Shown: piece by piece, positions 29,157 to 37,692 of the stretch
Layout: every line of letters starts with the position of its first letter
How positions within the stretch are numbered: position 1 is the stretch's first letter
Position numbers and translations under genes: made by a program
Notes under the pieces: model-generated
Seen by the model: the letters and a program-made list of their open reading frames with translations, nothing else
Database searches by the model: none
What the model was told of the DNA's origin: nothing
Source: Microvirga vignae
Lineage (GTDB): Bacteria > Pseudomonadota > Alphaproteobacteria > Rhizobiales > Beijerinckiaceae
DNA: 52,012 bases
Assembly (NCBI RefSeq): GCF_001017175.1
Contig: NZ_LCYG01000012.1
Span: 1-52,012 of the forward strand
Direction: 5' to 3'

Positions 29157-30245
29157 ATGAGCTCACGAAAGGTCCGCGTCGGAATTGTCGGCGTCGGCAA
29201 TTGCGCCTCATCCTTCGTGCAGGGTCTTTCCTATTATCGGGATGCCAAGAGCAATGAACCCATCCCTGGCCTGATGAATGCCGAGCTTGGCGGTTACCAT
29301 ATCAGCGATGTGGAGATCTCCGCAGCCTTCGACGTGAATGCCTCGAAAGTGGGACGGGATGTCTCCGAGGCGATCTTTGCCGAGCCCAACAACACGCAGC
29401 GCTTCGCCGCGGTCCCTAAAAGCGGCATCATCGTCAATCGCGGAAAAACCCTTGACGGCCTCGGCAAGTATCTGCGCGACGAGATCGAGGAATCGCCAGA
29501 AGACGAAGCGGACGTCACTGAAGTTCTGCGCCAGTCCAAAACGGATGTGCTCGTCTCCTACCTTCCGGTCGGATCACAGAAGGCAACCGAGTGGTATGCC
29601 GAGCGCGCTCTGGAGGCAGGATGCGCTTTTGTGAACTGCATTCCCGTCTTCATCGCGTCGAATCCAGGATGGCGAAAGCGCTTCGAGGATCGCGGCCTTC
29701 CGATCGTGGGCGACGACATCAAGAGTCAGGTCGGGGCCACGATCGTGCATCGCGTTCTCGCCAACCTGTTCCGGGAGCGTGGCGTGCGTCTTGACCGAAC
29801 CTATCAGCTCAATTTCGGTGGCAATATGGACTTCCAGAACATGCTCGAGCGCGAGCGTCTGGAATCGAAGAAGATCTCCAAGACACAAGCTGTGACGAGT
29901 CAGCTCGATATCCCTCTTCCTCCAGAAGATGTGCATGTGGGCCCCAGCGATCATGTGCCGTGGCTCACGGACCGCAAGTGGGCCTATATCCGCATGGAGG
30001 GCACATCCTTCGGCGGCGTTCCGCTGAATGTGGAACTGAAGCTCGAAGTCTGGGACTCGCCCAATTCCGCCGGCATCGTCATCGACGCCGTGCGCTGCGC
30101 CAAGCTCGCCATGGACCGCAAGATCGGCGGAGCGCTCACCGGACCGTCCAGCTACTTCATGAAGTCTCCACCGCAGCAATTCACCGACAATGAGGCACGC
30201 GAGAGAACCCTCCGCTTCATCGACGGCGTTGACGAAGAGACCTGA
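29157..30245 (+). CDS. ino1: Inositol-3-phosphate synthase (INO1 family)
   Basis: ATG 29157, with AAGGAG a few bases upstream, gives 362 residues; an earlier in-frame start adds 35 unconserved residues. The protein is the compact bacterial/archaeal type. It has a Rossmann start '[20 protein letters not shown]', then '[15 protein letters not shown]', '[15 protein letters not shown]', '[14 protein letters not shown]' and '[16 protein letters not shown]', all family blocks including the catalytic Lys of DDIKSQ. It turns glucose-6-phosphate into inositol-3-phosphate with an NAD cofactor. This is unusual in a proteobacterial glycan cluster and suggests that inositol is part of the product. Confidence 0.9.
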   Translation: MSSRKVRVGIVGVGNCASSFVQGLSYYRDAKSNEPIPGLMNAELGGYHISDVEISAAFDVNASKVGRDVSEAIFAEPNNTQRFAAVPKSGIIVNRGKTLDGLGKYLRDEIEESPEDEADVTEVLRQSKTDVLVSYLPVGSQKATEWYAERALEAGCAFVNCIPVFIASNPGWRKRFEDRGLPIVGDDIKSQVGATIVHRVLANLFRERGVRLDRTYQLNFGGNMDFQNMLERERLESKKISKTQAVTSQLDIPLPPEDVHVGPSDHVPWLTDRKWAYIRMEGTSFGGVPLNVELKLEVWDSPNSAGIVIDAVRCAKLAMDRKIGGALTGPSSYFMKSPPQQFTDNEARERTLRFIDGVDEET

Positions 30246-30258
30246 GGAGACGTCCGGC

Positions 30259-30858
30259 GTGACCACCACCTTTTTCCTCGTGCGCCATGCGGCCCATGAC
30301 AGGGTGGGGACGGTGCTGTGTGGCCGGATGCCCGGCGTGACACTCGGCGATCTGGGCAAGACTCAGGCACGCCGCCTTGCGGAACGCTTTGCGAATGAGA
30401 AGGTGGCGTGCATCTGCACGAGCCCGCTCGAAAGAGCCGTCGAGACGGCGGAACCCATAGCGACCCGGCTAGGAAGACCCCTCGAGCAATCTGAAGGCAT
30501 CGTCGAGATCGATTTCGGTAACTGGTCAGGCAGGAGTTTCGACGATCTCTCCGACGACCCACGTTGGCATGCATGGAACAGCAGCCGCAGCACCAGCCGC
30601 CCACCTGAGGGCGAGACGATGCTTGAGGCACAGGCGCGTGTCGTTCACGCCATGGAGCGACTGCGAAATCTTTATGCCGAGCGCTCTGTCATTCTTGTCA
30701 GCCATAGCGACGTGATCAAGGCAGCTCTCCTCTACCATCTTGGCATGCCGATTGACGCCTATTCTCGCTTCGAAATTTCACCCGCTTCCATCAGTGCGCT
30801 CGTCGTCGGCGACTGGGGCTCAAAAGTTCTTCGCATGAACGAGGTGATCGCCGCATGA
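30259..30858 (+). CDS. Histidine phosphatase superfamily protein
   Basis: GTG 30259, with GAGGAGA upstream, gives 199 residues. The branch-1 histidine phosphatase layout is complete: phospho-acceptor H10 in LVRHA (Ala where RHG is usual), 'CTSPLERAVETAEPIA', 'IVEIDFGNWSGRSFDDL' with the catalytic Glu, and the second His in 'VILVSHSDVIKAALL'. It starts 13 bases after ino1 and overlaps the next gene by 4 bases. The tight pairing suggests that it dephosphorylates inositol phosphate or a sugar phosphate of the pathway, which is inference. Alternatives are a phosphoglycerate-mutase-like or cobalamin-type phosphatase. Confidence 0.85.
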   Translation: MTTTFFLVRHAAHDRVGTVLCGRMPGVTLGDLGKTQARRLAERFANEKVACICTSPLERAVETAEPIATRLGRPLEQSEGIVEIDFGNWSGRSFDDLSDDPRWHAWNSSRSTSRPPEGETMLEAQARVVHAMERLRNLYAERSVILVSHSDVIKAALLYHLGMPIDAYSRFEISPASISALVVGDWGSKVLRMNEVIAA

Positions 30859-31964
30859 AGCTGGTCGTGTTCGGGCTCACCATCTCCTCTTCCTGGGGCA
30901 ACGGCCATGCCACTCTTTGGCGGGGCCTGTGCCGGTCGCTCGCGCGTCAAGGGCACAGAGTCATCTTCTTCGAGAAGAACGTGCCCTATTACGCCTCGAA
31001 CCGAGACCTTTTTGTGATCCCGAGCGGCGAACTCATTCTCTATGATAGCTGGAGTACGATCAGAGACCGTGTGAAGGCCGAGTTGGCCGACGCCGATGCA
31101 GCGATGGTGACCTCTTACTGTCCGGATGGGATCGAGGCTACGGATCTCGTCCTCGATACGCCGCGTGTGGTGCGAGCGTTTTATGATCTCGATACGCCCG
31201 TCACCTTCTCAAAGCTTCAAGCCAAGGAGTCGCTTACCTATATCGGCTCGCGGGGTTTGGGCGAGTTCGATTTGGTACTCAGCTACACAGGTGGAGGTGC
31301 CCTGGAGAAGATGCAATCGGAGCTTGGGGCGCAGCGTGTAGCGCCTTTGTATGGACATGTGGATCCGGATGTTCATCACCCCATCTCTCCGCTGTCTCAT
31401 TACGTCTCTGATCTCTCCTATCTCGGCACCTATGCCGCCGACCGGCAGGCAGCTCTGCAACGGCTCTTCATTGATCCGGCGGGCATTCGCCCGCAAAAGC
31501 GTTTCTTGATTGGCGGCGCGCAGTATCCGGACAACTTCCCGTGGCAGCCGAACATCCATTTCGTGCGGCACTTGCCTCCATCGGAACATCCAGCCTTCTT
31601 CTCGTCATCACGCTTGACCCTCAATATCACGCGTCATGCCATGGCCGAGATGGGGTGGTGCCCTTCGGGACGCCTCTTCGAGGCCTCGGCCTGCGGCGTT
31701 CCTATCCTCACCGACGATTGGGAGGGTCTCGACAGCTTCTTCGAGCCTGGCAGCGAGATCCTCATTGCACGCACGACCGAGGATGCAGTCGCTGCGCTCG
31801 ATCTCTCCGATGCGGAGCTCAAGCGCATCTCACGTGCGAGCCGCGAACGCACGCTGACCGAGCACACGTCCGAACATCGCGCCCGGGAGCTTGAGGCTCT
31901 GCTGGCGGGCGCCAGTTCTTCCTCGCCATCGACCGGAAGATCCACCGCTATGATGGAGGCTTAA
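30855..31964 (+). CDS. CgeB-like glycosyltransferase
   Basis: The 369-residue GT-B protein starts 'MKLVVFGLTISSSWGNGHAT', very close to the copy at 21992-23101. 'FFEKNVPYYASNRDL', 'VVRAFYDLDTPVTFSKLQA' and 'DLSYLGTYAADRQAALQRLFI' also match that copy almost block for block. The donor-side motif is 'RHAMAEMGWCPSGRLFEASACGVPILTDDW'. One copy sits on each divergent arm. It overlaps the phosphatase gene and is followed after 1 base by the nucleotidyltransferase. Confidence 0.87.
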   Translation: MKLVVFGLTISSSWGNGHATLWRGLCRSLARQGHRVIFFEKNVPYYASNRDLFVIPSGELILYDSWSTIRDRVKAELADADAAMVTSYCPDGIEATDLVLDTPRVVRAFYDLDTPVTFSKLQAKESLTYIGSRGLGEFDLVLSYTGGGALEKMQSELGAQRVAPLYGHVDPDVHHPISPLSHYVSDLSYLGTYAADRQAALQRLFIDPAGIRPQKRFLIGGAQYPDNFPWQPNIHFVRHLPPSEHPAFFSSSRLTLNITRHAMAEMGWCPSGRLFEASACGVPILTDDWEGLDSFFEPGSEILIARTTEDAVAALDLSDAELKRISRASRERTLTEHTSEHRARELEALLAGASSSSPSTGRSTAMMEA

Positions 31965-31965
31965 G

Positions 31966-32778
31966 ATGTGGGGCATCATACCCGCAGCCGGACTCGGCAG
32001 CCGCATTCAGCCGTTGGCCTTCTCGAAGGAGCTTCTTCCTGTCGGAAGCCGCCTCGACAATGGCGTAGAGCGCCCTTGCGCCGTCAGCGAATATCTCGTG
32101 GAACGCATGATCTATGGTGGAGCGGACAAGATTTGCTTCGTCATCTCTCCTGGCAAATCCGACATCATGGAATACTACGGTGCGAGCTATGGTAGCGCCT
32201 CCATTGCCTATGTCGTTCAACCCCAAGCGAGCGGCCTATGCGATGCGATATTCCGAGCAACACCGCTCATCCCGCCGAACGAAAGCGTGATCGTCGGGTT
32301 GCCTGATACCGTCTGGTTCCCTGAAAAAGCCCTGACGGAGCTGCCTGAAGACCAACTCTCATTCCTTCTCTTTCCTGTCGATAATCCGCAAGTCTTCGAT
32401 GCCGTCGTTCTGAATGAGGCCATGCAGGTTCAGGAAGTCCAGGTGAAGCGGGAGGATGCTTCATCCCAATGGATCTGGGGCGCCTTCAAGATGCCTGGAT
32501 ACATCCTTGAAGCGCTGCGTCAGCTCTGGCTCTCTCGCGATTGCCAGGACGAATATTTCGGTACGCTCGTCAACGCTTATCTGGCCCAAGGCGGCAAGGC
32601 TCTCGGCGTCAAGGCGGGGGAATCCTATGTCGATGTGGGAACCTTGCACGGCTATCGCTCCGCCATCGGCCTTTTGAGCGAAGCCGCCCAGCACGACACC
32701 ATCACCGGCGCGCGTGTCGCCCTTGGTTGGCCAGCGGGGCGCATGCCTCGCGGCCTTCATGATTTGAGCAGGGAGTAA
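31966..32778 (+). CDS. Sugar-1-phosphate nucleotidyltransferase (RfbA/GalU-like)
   Basis: The 270 residues begin with the nucleotide-binding loop 'IIPAAGLGSRIQPLAFSKELLPVG' (G-x-G-x-R and the Lys of KELLPV). 'ISPGKSDIMEYYG' and 'ASGLCDAIFRA' with 'GLPDTVWFPEKAL' follow, where the Asp of the D-T pair binds metal. It is shorter than RfbA and has no long C-terminal helix pair. It activates a sugar (or perhaps inositol) phosphate as an NDP derivative. Its place between a glycosyltransferase and a methyltransferase fits donor synthesis for the glycan. Confidence 0.85.
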   Translation: MWGIIPAAGLGSRIQPLAFSKELLPVGSRLDNGVERPCAVSEYLVERMIYGGADKICFVISPGKSDIMEYYGASYGSASIAYVVQPQASGLCDAIFRATPLIPPNESVIVGLPDTVWFPEKALTELPEDQLSFLLFPVDNPQVFDAVVLNEAMQVQEVQVKREDASSQWIWGAFKMPGYILEALRQLWLSRDCQDEYFGTLVNAYLAQGGKALGVKAGESYVDVGTLHGYRSAIGLLSEAAQHDTITGARVALGWPAGRMPRGLHDLSRE

Positions 32779-32786
32779 TTTTTGCG

Positions 32787-33560
32787 ATGAATGCCATGGA
32801 CCCCTTATCTCCCGACGAGATCCGAAAAAAGGCCGAAGCGCTCGGACCCTGGTTCCATAACATGGAAATCAGAGAAGGCATATGGACAGCCCCCGACCAC
32901 TTCCTCGGCAACTATCCCGCCATCAAGTGGAAGAACTTTTCCGACGCGATCCCTCAGGATCTAACGGGCAAGAGTGTCCTCGACATTGGCTGCAATGGCG
33001 GTTTCTATTCGATCGAGATGAAGAAGCGCGGTGCAGAACGCGTTCTAGGCGTTGACTTCGACGACACTTATCTTGCCCAGGCGCGCTTCGCGGCCGAGGC
33101 GACAGGACATGATATCGAATTCCGCAAGCTCTCTGTTTACGACCTTGGCCAGCTCGGCGAGACGTTCGACGTCGTGATCTTCATGGGAGTCCTCTATCAC
33201 CTGCGCCACCCGCTCCTCGCGCTCGATCTGATCCATGAGCATGTGGCCAAGGACATGCTGGTGTTTCAGTCGATGCAACGTGGCTCGAGTGAGACGATGA
33301 CCGTGGAGGAGAACTACACCTTCTGGCAGACCGATCATTTCGATGATTCGCGCTATCCGAAGATGCATTTCATCGAGCATCGCTATGCAGACGATCCCAC
33401 GAACTGGTGGGCGCCCAATGCAGCCTGTGTCGAAGCCATGCTCCGCAGTGCCGGGTTCGAAATTGTCCAACATCCAGAATCTGAAGTTTACATTTGCCGT
33501 CGCGTCGATGCACCGCCCGGAGCGGGAGCAGTCTACCCGGCTCAAAGGAGAACCGCATGA
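32787..33560 (+). CDS. SAM-dependent methyltransferase (TIGR04290/CmoB-like group)
   Basis: The 257-residue class I methyltransferase has motif I 'VLDIGCNGGFYSIEMKKRGA' (about residues 66-85), then 'VLGVDFDDTYLAQARFAA' and 'FDVVIFMGVLYHLRHPLLAL'. The N-terminus 'WFHNMEIREGIWTAPDHFLGNYP' resembles the CmoB-like group recalled as TIGR04290. It probably methylates a sugar or lipid carrier intermediate. The next gene begins inside its stop codon (ATGA), so the two proteins are translationally coupled. Confidence 0.82.
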   Translation: MNAMDPLSPDEIRKKAEALGPWFHNMEIREGIWTAPDHFLGNYPAIKWKNFSDAIPQDLTGKSVLDIGCNGGFYSIEMKKRGAERVLGVDFDDTYLAQARFAAEATGHDIEFRKLSVYDLGQLGETFDVVIFMGVLYHLRHPLLALDLIHEHVAKDMLVFQSMQRGSSETMTVEENYTFWQTDHFDDSRYPKMHFIEHRYADDPTNWWAPNAACVEAMLRSAGFEIVQHPESEVYICRRVDAPPGAGAVYPAQRRTA

Positions 33561-34486
33561 TTGAGGCAGCAATGATCTGGAATGAGCCGAACAACAAGTC
33601 CCATTGGGACCCAGAAATCGATCCGGATTGGCGGCTCTTTTCCGAGATGGCGATTGCCGCAAGCCAGGCGATCAAGGAGGCGAACCCCAACCTGCCACGC
33701 GTCCTCGGCGGTATCTCCCCTATCGATCCCGGCTTCATCAACAACTTGAAGGAGCGCGGTGTTCTCGATCACGTCGACGTGGTGGCGGTTCACGGCTTCC
33801 CGCTCGACTGGAATCTTTGGCAGATTCACGAATGGCCAGCGAAGATTGATGAAGTTCGCGCTGTGACCGACAAGCCGATCTGGGTGACGGAGGTCGGCAT
33901 CTCCACCTTCGGTGCCGAGGAGGTGCAGGTCTGGGGCTTGAACCGAACGGCGGAATTGCTCCTCGGTCAGGTGCCCAAGATTCACTGGTACAGTCTTTAT
34001 GACCTCCCCCGCGCTTGGGAAGCGACGACGCGCCACCGCGAGGCTGAAGGCTCCTCCTATTACCGTCATTTCTACATGGGTCTTCTGCGTGAAGACGGCA
34101 CGCCGAAGCCGGCGCTTGAGGAATATGCGAAAGTGGCATCGCAGATGGGTCTTTGCCAGTGGTTTCACTTCGAGGACCATCGCCTCGACGATGCTGTCAC
34201 CTGGATGAAGCGCCTTGGCGTGAAGTATCTGCGCACGGGCCTCTCCTGGGCCGACAGTTTCCGCCCCAATGCCCTCGACTGGTTCGACCGCCAGATGGAA
34301 GCGCTTGCGGACTTCGACGTGACGGTCACTTTCTGTTTCACGCCGGAGCATCGCGGGATCGCGCCGCATCACACCAGCCCGCCGCAGGTCAAAGAGGAAT
34401 TCGCGGAGTTTTGTGCCGGTATGATCCGGCGCTATGCGCCCCATACGGAAGCCTCTTCCGCGCAGAAGGTTCTCGAGGCGCTCTGA
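33557..34486 (+). CDS. Glycoside-hydrolase-like protein (beta-xylosidase/GH39-like) with permuted barrel halves
   Basis: ATG 33557 overlaps the methyltransferase stop and gives 309 residues. It begins almost at once with the acid/base motif W8-N9-E10-P11-N12. It continues with 'VDVVAVHGFPLDWNLW' and the nucleophile motif 'PIWVTEVGIST' (E112), then 'KIHWYSLYDL'. From about residue 200 it has 'DDAVTWMKRLGVKYLRTGLSWAD' and 'FDVTVTFCFTPEHRG', which in ordinary clan GH-A enzymes come first, before NEP. The order is therefore circularly permuted, and both catalytic Glu are kept. No signal peptide is seen, so it acts in the cytoplasm or is not a classic hydrolase. A role in editing or transferring the glycan is possible. 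Confidence 0.75.
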   Translation: MIEAAMIWNEPNNKSHWDPEIDPDWRLFSEMAIAASQAIKEANPNLPRVLGGISPIDPGFINNLKERGVLDHVDVVAVHGFPLDWNLWQIHEWPAKIDEVRAVTDKPIWVTEVGISTFGAEEVQVWGLNRTAELLLGQVPKIHWYSLYDLPRAWEATTRHREAEGSSYYRHFYMGLLREDGTPKPALEEYAKVASQMGLCQWFHFEDHRLDDAVTWMKRLGVKYLRTGLSWADSFRPNALDWFDRQMEALADFDVTVTFCFTPEHRGIAPHHTSPPQVKEEFAEFCAGMIRRYAPHTEASSAQKVLEAL

Positions 34487-34530
34487 TTTCTCTCTTCACG
34501 GCCAATCGCAACGGGAATGCGGGCCCAAGA

Positions 34531-34566
34531 GAAAGGCGGCTGAACTCTCAGCCGCCTTTCTTTATT
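34531..34566. terminator. Bidirectional intrinsic terminator
   Basis: Perfect 13-base arms, GAAAGGCGGCTGA and TCAGCCGCCTTTC, enclose an ACTC loop and are followed by TTTATT. It separates the convergent glycoside-hydrolase-like gene and the Gfo/Idh/MocA gene and can serve both. Confidence 0.88.
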
Positions 34567-34584
34567 GCCTTTCGTTAATGTATC

Positions 34585-35613
34585 TTACCGGCCATAGATG
34601 CGATCCAGCACACGAGCCACGGTGACAAGCTCCTGTGCAGCCGGATCGAAACGCTCACCGGCCGCTAAGCGGGATGCCCAATCAGCCGCAGCACGTCCAC
34701 CCCACTCGTCGGGAGGCGTCGTGAGCGTCTCGCGCGACGTGCCCCAATAGCGCTCCGCCGTGAAGTCATAGAACGAGCCGTTCACGTTGCGCATCGCGAC
34801 ACCGCCTTGCGTCCCGTAGAAGGTTGCGGAGATCACGGCGTCACACCCAGCCTGCAGCTTCCAGGAGCACGCGAGCTGAACCACGGCACCAGTCTCCACC
34901 TCTACAGTTGCAACCGCGTAGTCCTCGACCTGGGATGCGGTGTTCTTGAGCGGCGCACCACCCGAAAAGAGCTTTCCGGAGACAGCGCCCACGCCGGGAT
35001 TATTCAACGCCCACAGGGCAAGATCGACCAGGTGAACTCCGAGATCCATGACACAGCCGCCGCCGGAGAGTGCGGGATCATAGAACCATGGCTTGTCTGG
35101 GCCATAGGCGTTATGGAACACGAGATCGACCGCATAGACATGGCCCAATTCACCGGAGTTGATGATCTCGCGGATGCGGCGCATGCCTTCGGTGAACCGG
35201 TAGGAGAGATCGACACAGAGCAGGCGGTCGGCCTTGCGTGCCGCATCGACCACCGCCTGAACTTCTGCCCCGTTGCGCCCCAGCGGCTTTTGGCAGAAGA
35301 CGGCAACACCACGTTCCAGAGCCTGGATCGATTGGTCGGCGTGCATGGCGCTGGGCGTGGCGATGACCACGCCATCGACACCAAGGTCGAGAATGGCATC
35401 GAGCGATGAGACGAGCTTCGCCTCCGGTGCAAGCTTTCCCGCCTCTGCTGCCATATCGGGGGAAGGGTCGGCAATCGCGGCGACATCGACGGATCCCGTA
35501 CCGAGAACGGCCTGCATACGATGCCTGCCAATCCAACCGATACCGAGGAAGCCAAGGCGTGGACGAGCCAGGGCCGTCTCTGGGGATGTTTTGAAGAGAG
35601 CCTGCTGTGTCAT
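34585..35613 (-). CDS. Gfo/Idh/MocA-family oxidoreductase
   Basis: The 342 residues have an N-terminal Rossmann fold starting 'LGFLGIGWIGRHRMQAVL'. 'VVIATPSAMHADQSIQALERG', then 'VFCQKPLGRN' with the conserved E/C-x-K-P lysine, and 'GGGCVMDLGVHLVDLALWAL' (G-G-x-x-x-D-x-G-x-H) follow. The last block is the catalytic Asp/His pair of inositol and glucose-fructose oxidoreductases. With ino1 in the same cluster, an inositol or nucleotide-sugar dehydrogenase is plausible but unproven. The gene starts inside the stop of the dehydrogenase upstream (TGATG). Confidence 0.87.
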   Translation of the reverse strand: MTQQALFKTSPETALARPRLGFLGIGWIGRHRMQAVLGTGSVDVAAIADPSPDMAAEAGKLAPEAKLVSSLDAILDLGVDGVVIATPSAMHADQSIQALERGVAVFCQKPLGRNGAEVQAVVDAARKADRLLCVDLSYRFTEGMRRIREIINSGELGHVYAVDLVFHNAYGPDKPWFYDPALSGGGCVMDLGVHLVDLALWALNNPGVGAVSGKLFSGGAPLKNTASQVEDYAVATVEVETGAVVQLACSWKLQAGCDAVISATFYGTQGGVAMRNVNGSFYDFTAERYWGTSRETLTTPPDEWGGRAAADWASRLAAGERFDPAAQELVTVARVLDRIYGR

Positions 35614-36566
35614 CAGAAGGTCACCAGCGCTTTGAGGAATCCATCCGGCCGGTCGCGGGTCGCGTTGAGCGCTTCATTGAGACGATCCAGGGGATAGGTG
35701 TGCGTATAGAGCGAGCTCGGATCGAGCTGTCCGGATGCGATGGCGTCAATCGCCTCGCGTAAGCCCTGCATATAGATCTTTGGGTCTCGCTCGTGAGCAT
35801 TGATCACGTCGAGCCCGCGCCAGTTCCACAGCCACATATTGACCTGCCGCGGACCATCCTGATGATAGCCGGCCACGATCAGCTTGCCGCGCTCTCGTGT
35901 CAGCTCGGCAGCAAGATCAAGCGGCCATTGCTTGCCCACCGCCTCGATCACGCGCTCACAAAACGCGCCACCAGTGAGTTCCTTCACCCTCTCAATGATG
36001 GCGTAGTGATCCTCCATCGGGATCACTTCGTCTGCCCCCATCTGACGCGCAAGATCGAGCGAGAAAGGACGGCGCGAAATGGCGATCACCCTCGCCCCGG
36101 CATCTTTGGCGAGCCTGGTGAGTATCGCGCCGAGAAAGCCGATACCGACAATCGCGATTGTCTGCCCGGCCTCGATCTCGCTGCGCTGGAAAATGTTCAT
36201 GGCGCAACCAAGAGGTTCCCCTGGGAAAGGCTGGCCGGAGAGAGCGTCCGGCAAGCGTGCGACGAAATCGACATCGGCGATGTCGTATTCCGCATAGGAC
36301 TTGTAGGTAAGAGCCGCGACCCTGTCGCCGACAGACAACTCTTTGACACCCTCTCCCATAGCATCGACAACACCCCAGGCCTCGTGTCCAAGCCCGCCTG
36401 GCTCGGTGGGGAACTGCATCCAGTCCGGCCCTGCCCAAGGTGTGAGGTTCGAAGCGCAGACGCCGCATCCTTCAAGGCGGAGGCGCACCTGCCCAGGACC
36501 GGGCTCAGGCAGCGCTACCTCCTTGATTTCCATTTGTCCGGGGCCGGTGAGAATGGCCGCCCGCAT
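35613..36566 (-). CDS. Zinc-type medium-chain alcohol/polyol dehydrogenase
   Basis: ATG 36566 (MRAAILTGPGQ) gives 317 residues and matches the usual MDR start. TTG codons at 36665 or 36662, behind GGTGGAG, could add about 33 residues. Visible features are 'CGVCASNLTPWAG' (zinc Cys, with Asn where Asp is common), 'GLGHEAWGVV' (G-H-E) and the Rossmann loop 'IAIVGIGFLGAIL'. The four structural-zinc Cys of classic alcohol dehydrogenases are absent. It probably oxidises a polyol or sugar. It is translationally coupled to the Gfo/Idh/MocA gene, and the pair may modify inositol or a keto-sugar in the glycan pathway. Confidence 0.8.
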   Translation of the reverse strand: MRAAILTGPGQMEIKEVALPEPGPGQVRLRLEGCGVCASNLTPWAGPDWMQFPTEPGGLGHEAWGVVDAMGEGVKELSVGDRVAALTYKSYAEYDIADVDFVARLPDALSGQPFPGEPLGCAMNIFQRSEIEAGQTIAIVGIGFLGAILTRLAKDAGARVIAISRRPFSLDLARQMGADEVIPMEDHYAIIERVKELTGGAFCERVIEAVGKQWPLDLAAELTRERGKLIVAGYHQDGPRQVNMWLWNWRGLDVINAHERDPKIYMQGLREAIDAIASGQLDPSSLYTHTYPLDRLNEALNATRDRPDGFLKALVTF

Positions 36567-36762
36567 GGTCTGCGCAGTGTTGCGGGACTGGCCGCCCGCA
36601 ACGCTCTGGCGGGCCTCAACGGAAGCGGCAAATGCGTCGTTGTTCAATGGCTTATCGTTCAACAAGTCTTCATCTCCACCTCTATGTCCGAGCAACTAGA
36701 GACAGGGTGTGAGACTTCAAGGCTTGGCTGTTTCAGCGCGGGTTCCGGATGGTGATGAGAGC

Positions 36763-37056
36763 TCAGGCGCCAGAGTTTTCCTGCCTCTGCTTTTCAGCGA
36801 CATAGCGCATGCGTGCCTCACTATCGGGCACGAGGCCCTGCGCAGCACACCAACGCGCGAAGGTTGACGGCTCGATCAGGATGCGGACGATCTCCAGGCC
36901 CGCCTGCCGCCCGACACTTTCGTTGTTCTCGGCTGCAACGAGCCATTGCTCGTAAGTCGGAGCAAGGTTATGGCGGTCTGCCATCATCTCGCGAATATCA
37001 GGATAATCCTGGCGGCTGTACCACGGCAGACCGATTTTCCGCTTCTCTTCCTGCAC
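36763..37056 (-). CDS. Conserved hypothetical protein
   Basis: GTG 37056 gives 97 soluble residues starting MQEEKRKIGLPWYSRQDYPD. A TTG at 37110 would add a leader with CCCPGNC, whose four Cys in seven residues may be a metal site or just non-coding. The body has 'LPWYSRQDYPDIREMMADRHNLAPTYEQWLVAAENNE', a pattern I have seen in rhizobial hypothetical proteins but cannot name. There is no membrane segment. It lies downstream of another hypothetical gene on the same strand. Confidence 0.6.
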   Translation of the reverse strand: MQEEKRKIGLPWYSRQDYPDIREMMADRHNLAPTYEQWLVAAENNESVGRQAGLEIVRILIEPSTFARWCAAQGLVPDSEARMRYVAEKQRQENSGA

Positions 37057-37133
37057 GCAATTTCCCGGGCAACAGCAGGCATCGAGCCCTCGCTTCCCGC
37101 TAAAGAGCAAGGGTTCGATGCAGTCTTGGATGA

Positions 37134-37595
37134 TCAGCTCAAAAGGTAGAGCACCGCAGGAGCCGCGACCAGAAGGCTGACGGAGGTGACGAACATCAGA
37201 CGATGATCGGGATCGGCAATGCGGCGAACTTTCCTTGCGGTCACGCCCGCTTCCATGCTCCAGCCATTCATGCAGGAGCAGAGGAGTCGATGAGCCGAGC
37301 GCTCGGAGAGATCGAAATACTCCATGGCGTCGCCCAGCCTGTCACCTTTAAGACCATCCGCACGCAGGATAGGGTCCTCGTATGCAACCGTGATGGGGGA
37401 TTCGTCTGATCTCAGTTCAGGTCGTTTTTCTTCGGGCGTAAACTCGATCTCGCCCAAGGAGCGCAGCCGCCGCTTCGGCTGACGCTCCAACAATTCGGCC
37501 CAACGCTCAAGACGCTCGCGCCGGGACAGGAAACCTTGCTTGAACTCATGTACCTCAGCAACGCCACGCAGTGTCTCTACAGGCTTATGTTCCAT
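37134..37595 (-). CDS. Hypothetical protein with a C-terminal membrane helix
   Basis: ATG 37595, with GGAGAA 5 bases upstream, gives 153 residues. The first half is highly charged ('RRERLERWAELLERQPKRRLRSLGEIEF'). A region 'GDAMEYFDLSERSAHRLLCSCMNGW' follows, and the protein ends in one hydrophobic helix (MFVTSVSLLVAAPAVLYLLS). It may be a tail-anchored inner-membrane protein. I do not recognise a family. It stands between the spoVR operon and the previous hypothetical gene, all leftward. Confidence 0.65.
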   Translation of the reverse strand: MEHKPVETLRGVAEVHEFKQGFLSRRERLERWAELLERQPKRRLRSLGEIEFTPEEKRPELRSDESPITVAYEDPILRADGLKGDRLGDAMEYFDLSERSAHRLLCSCMNGWSMEAGVTARKVRRIADPDHRLMFVTSVSLLVAAPAVLYLLS

Positions 37596-37692
37596 CGGTG
37601 TTCTCCGCAATGGGAGCCGGCCCTGAAGCCAAGGCCAAGCCCTGGGAGAGTGATGATGGAACGAGTCATAGGCTTTTTTACGTCAACACCGA

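Noticed and set aside
33557..34486. The glycoside-hydrolase-like gene as two broken fragments or a frameshifted gene
   Set aside because: The frame is intact, ends in a normal stop followed by a terminator, and both parts are in a single frame; permutation explains the order better.
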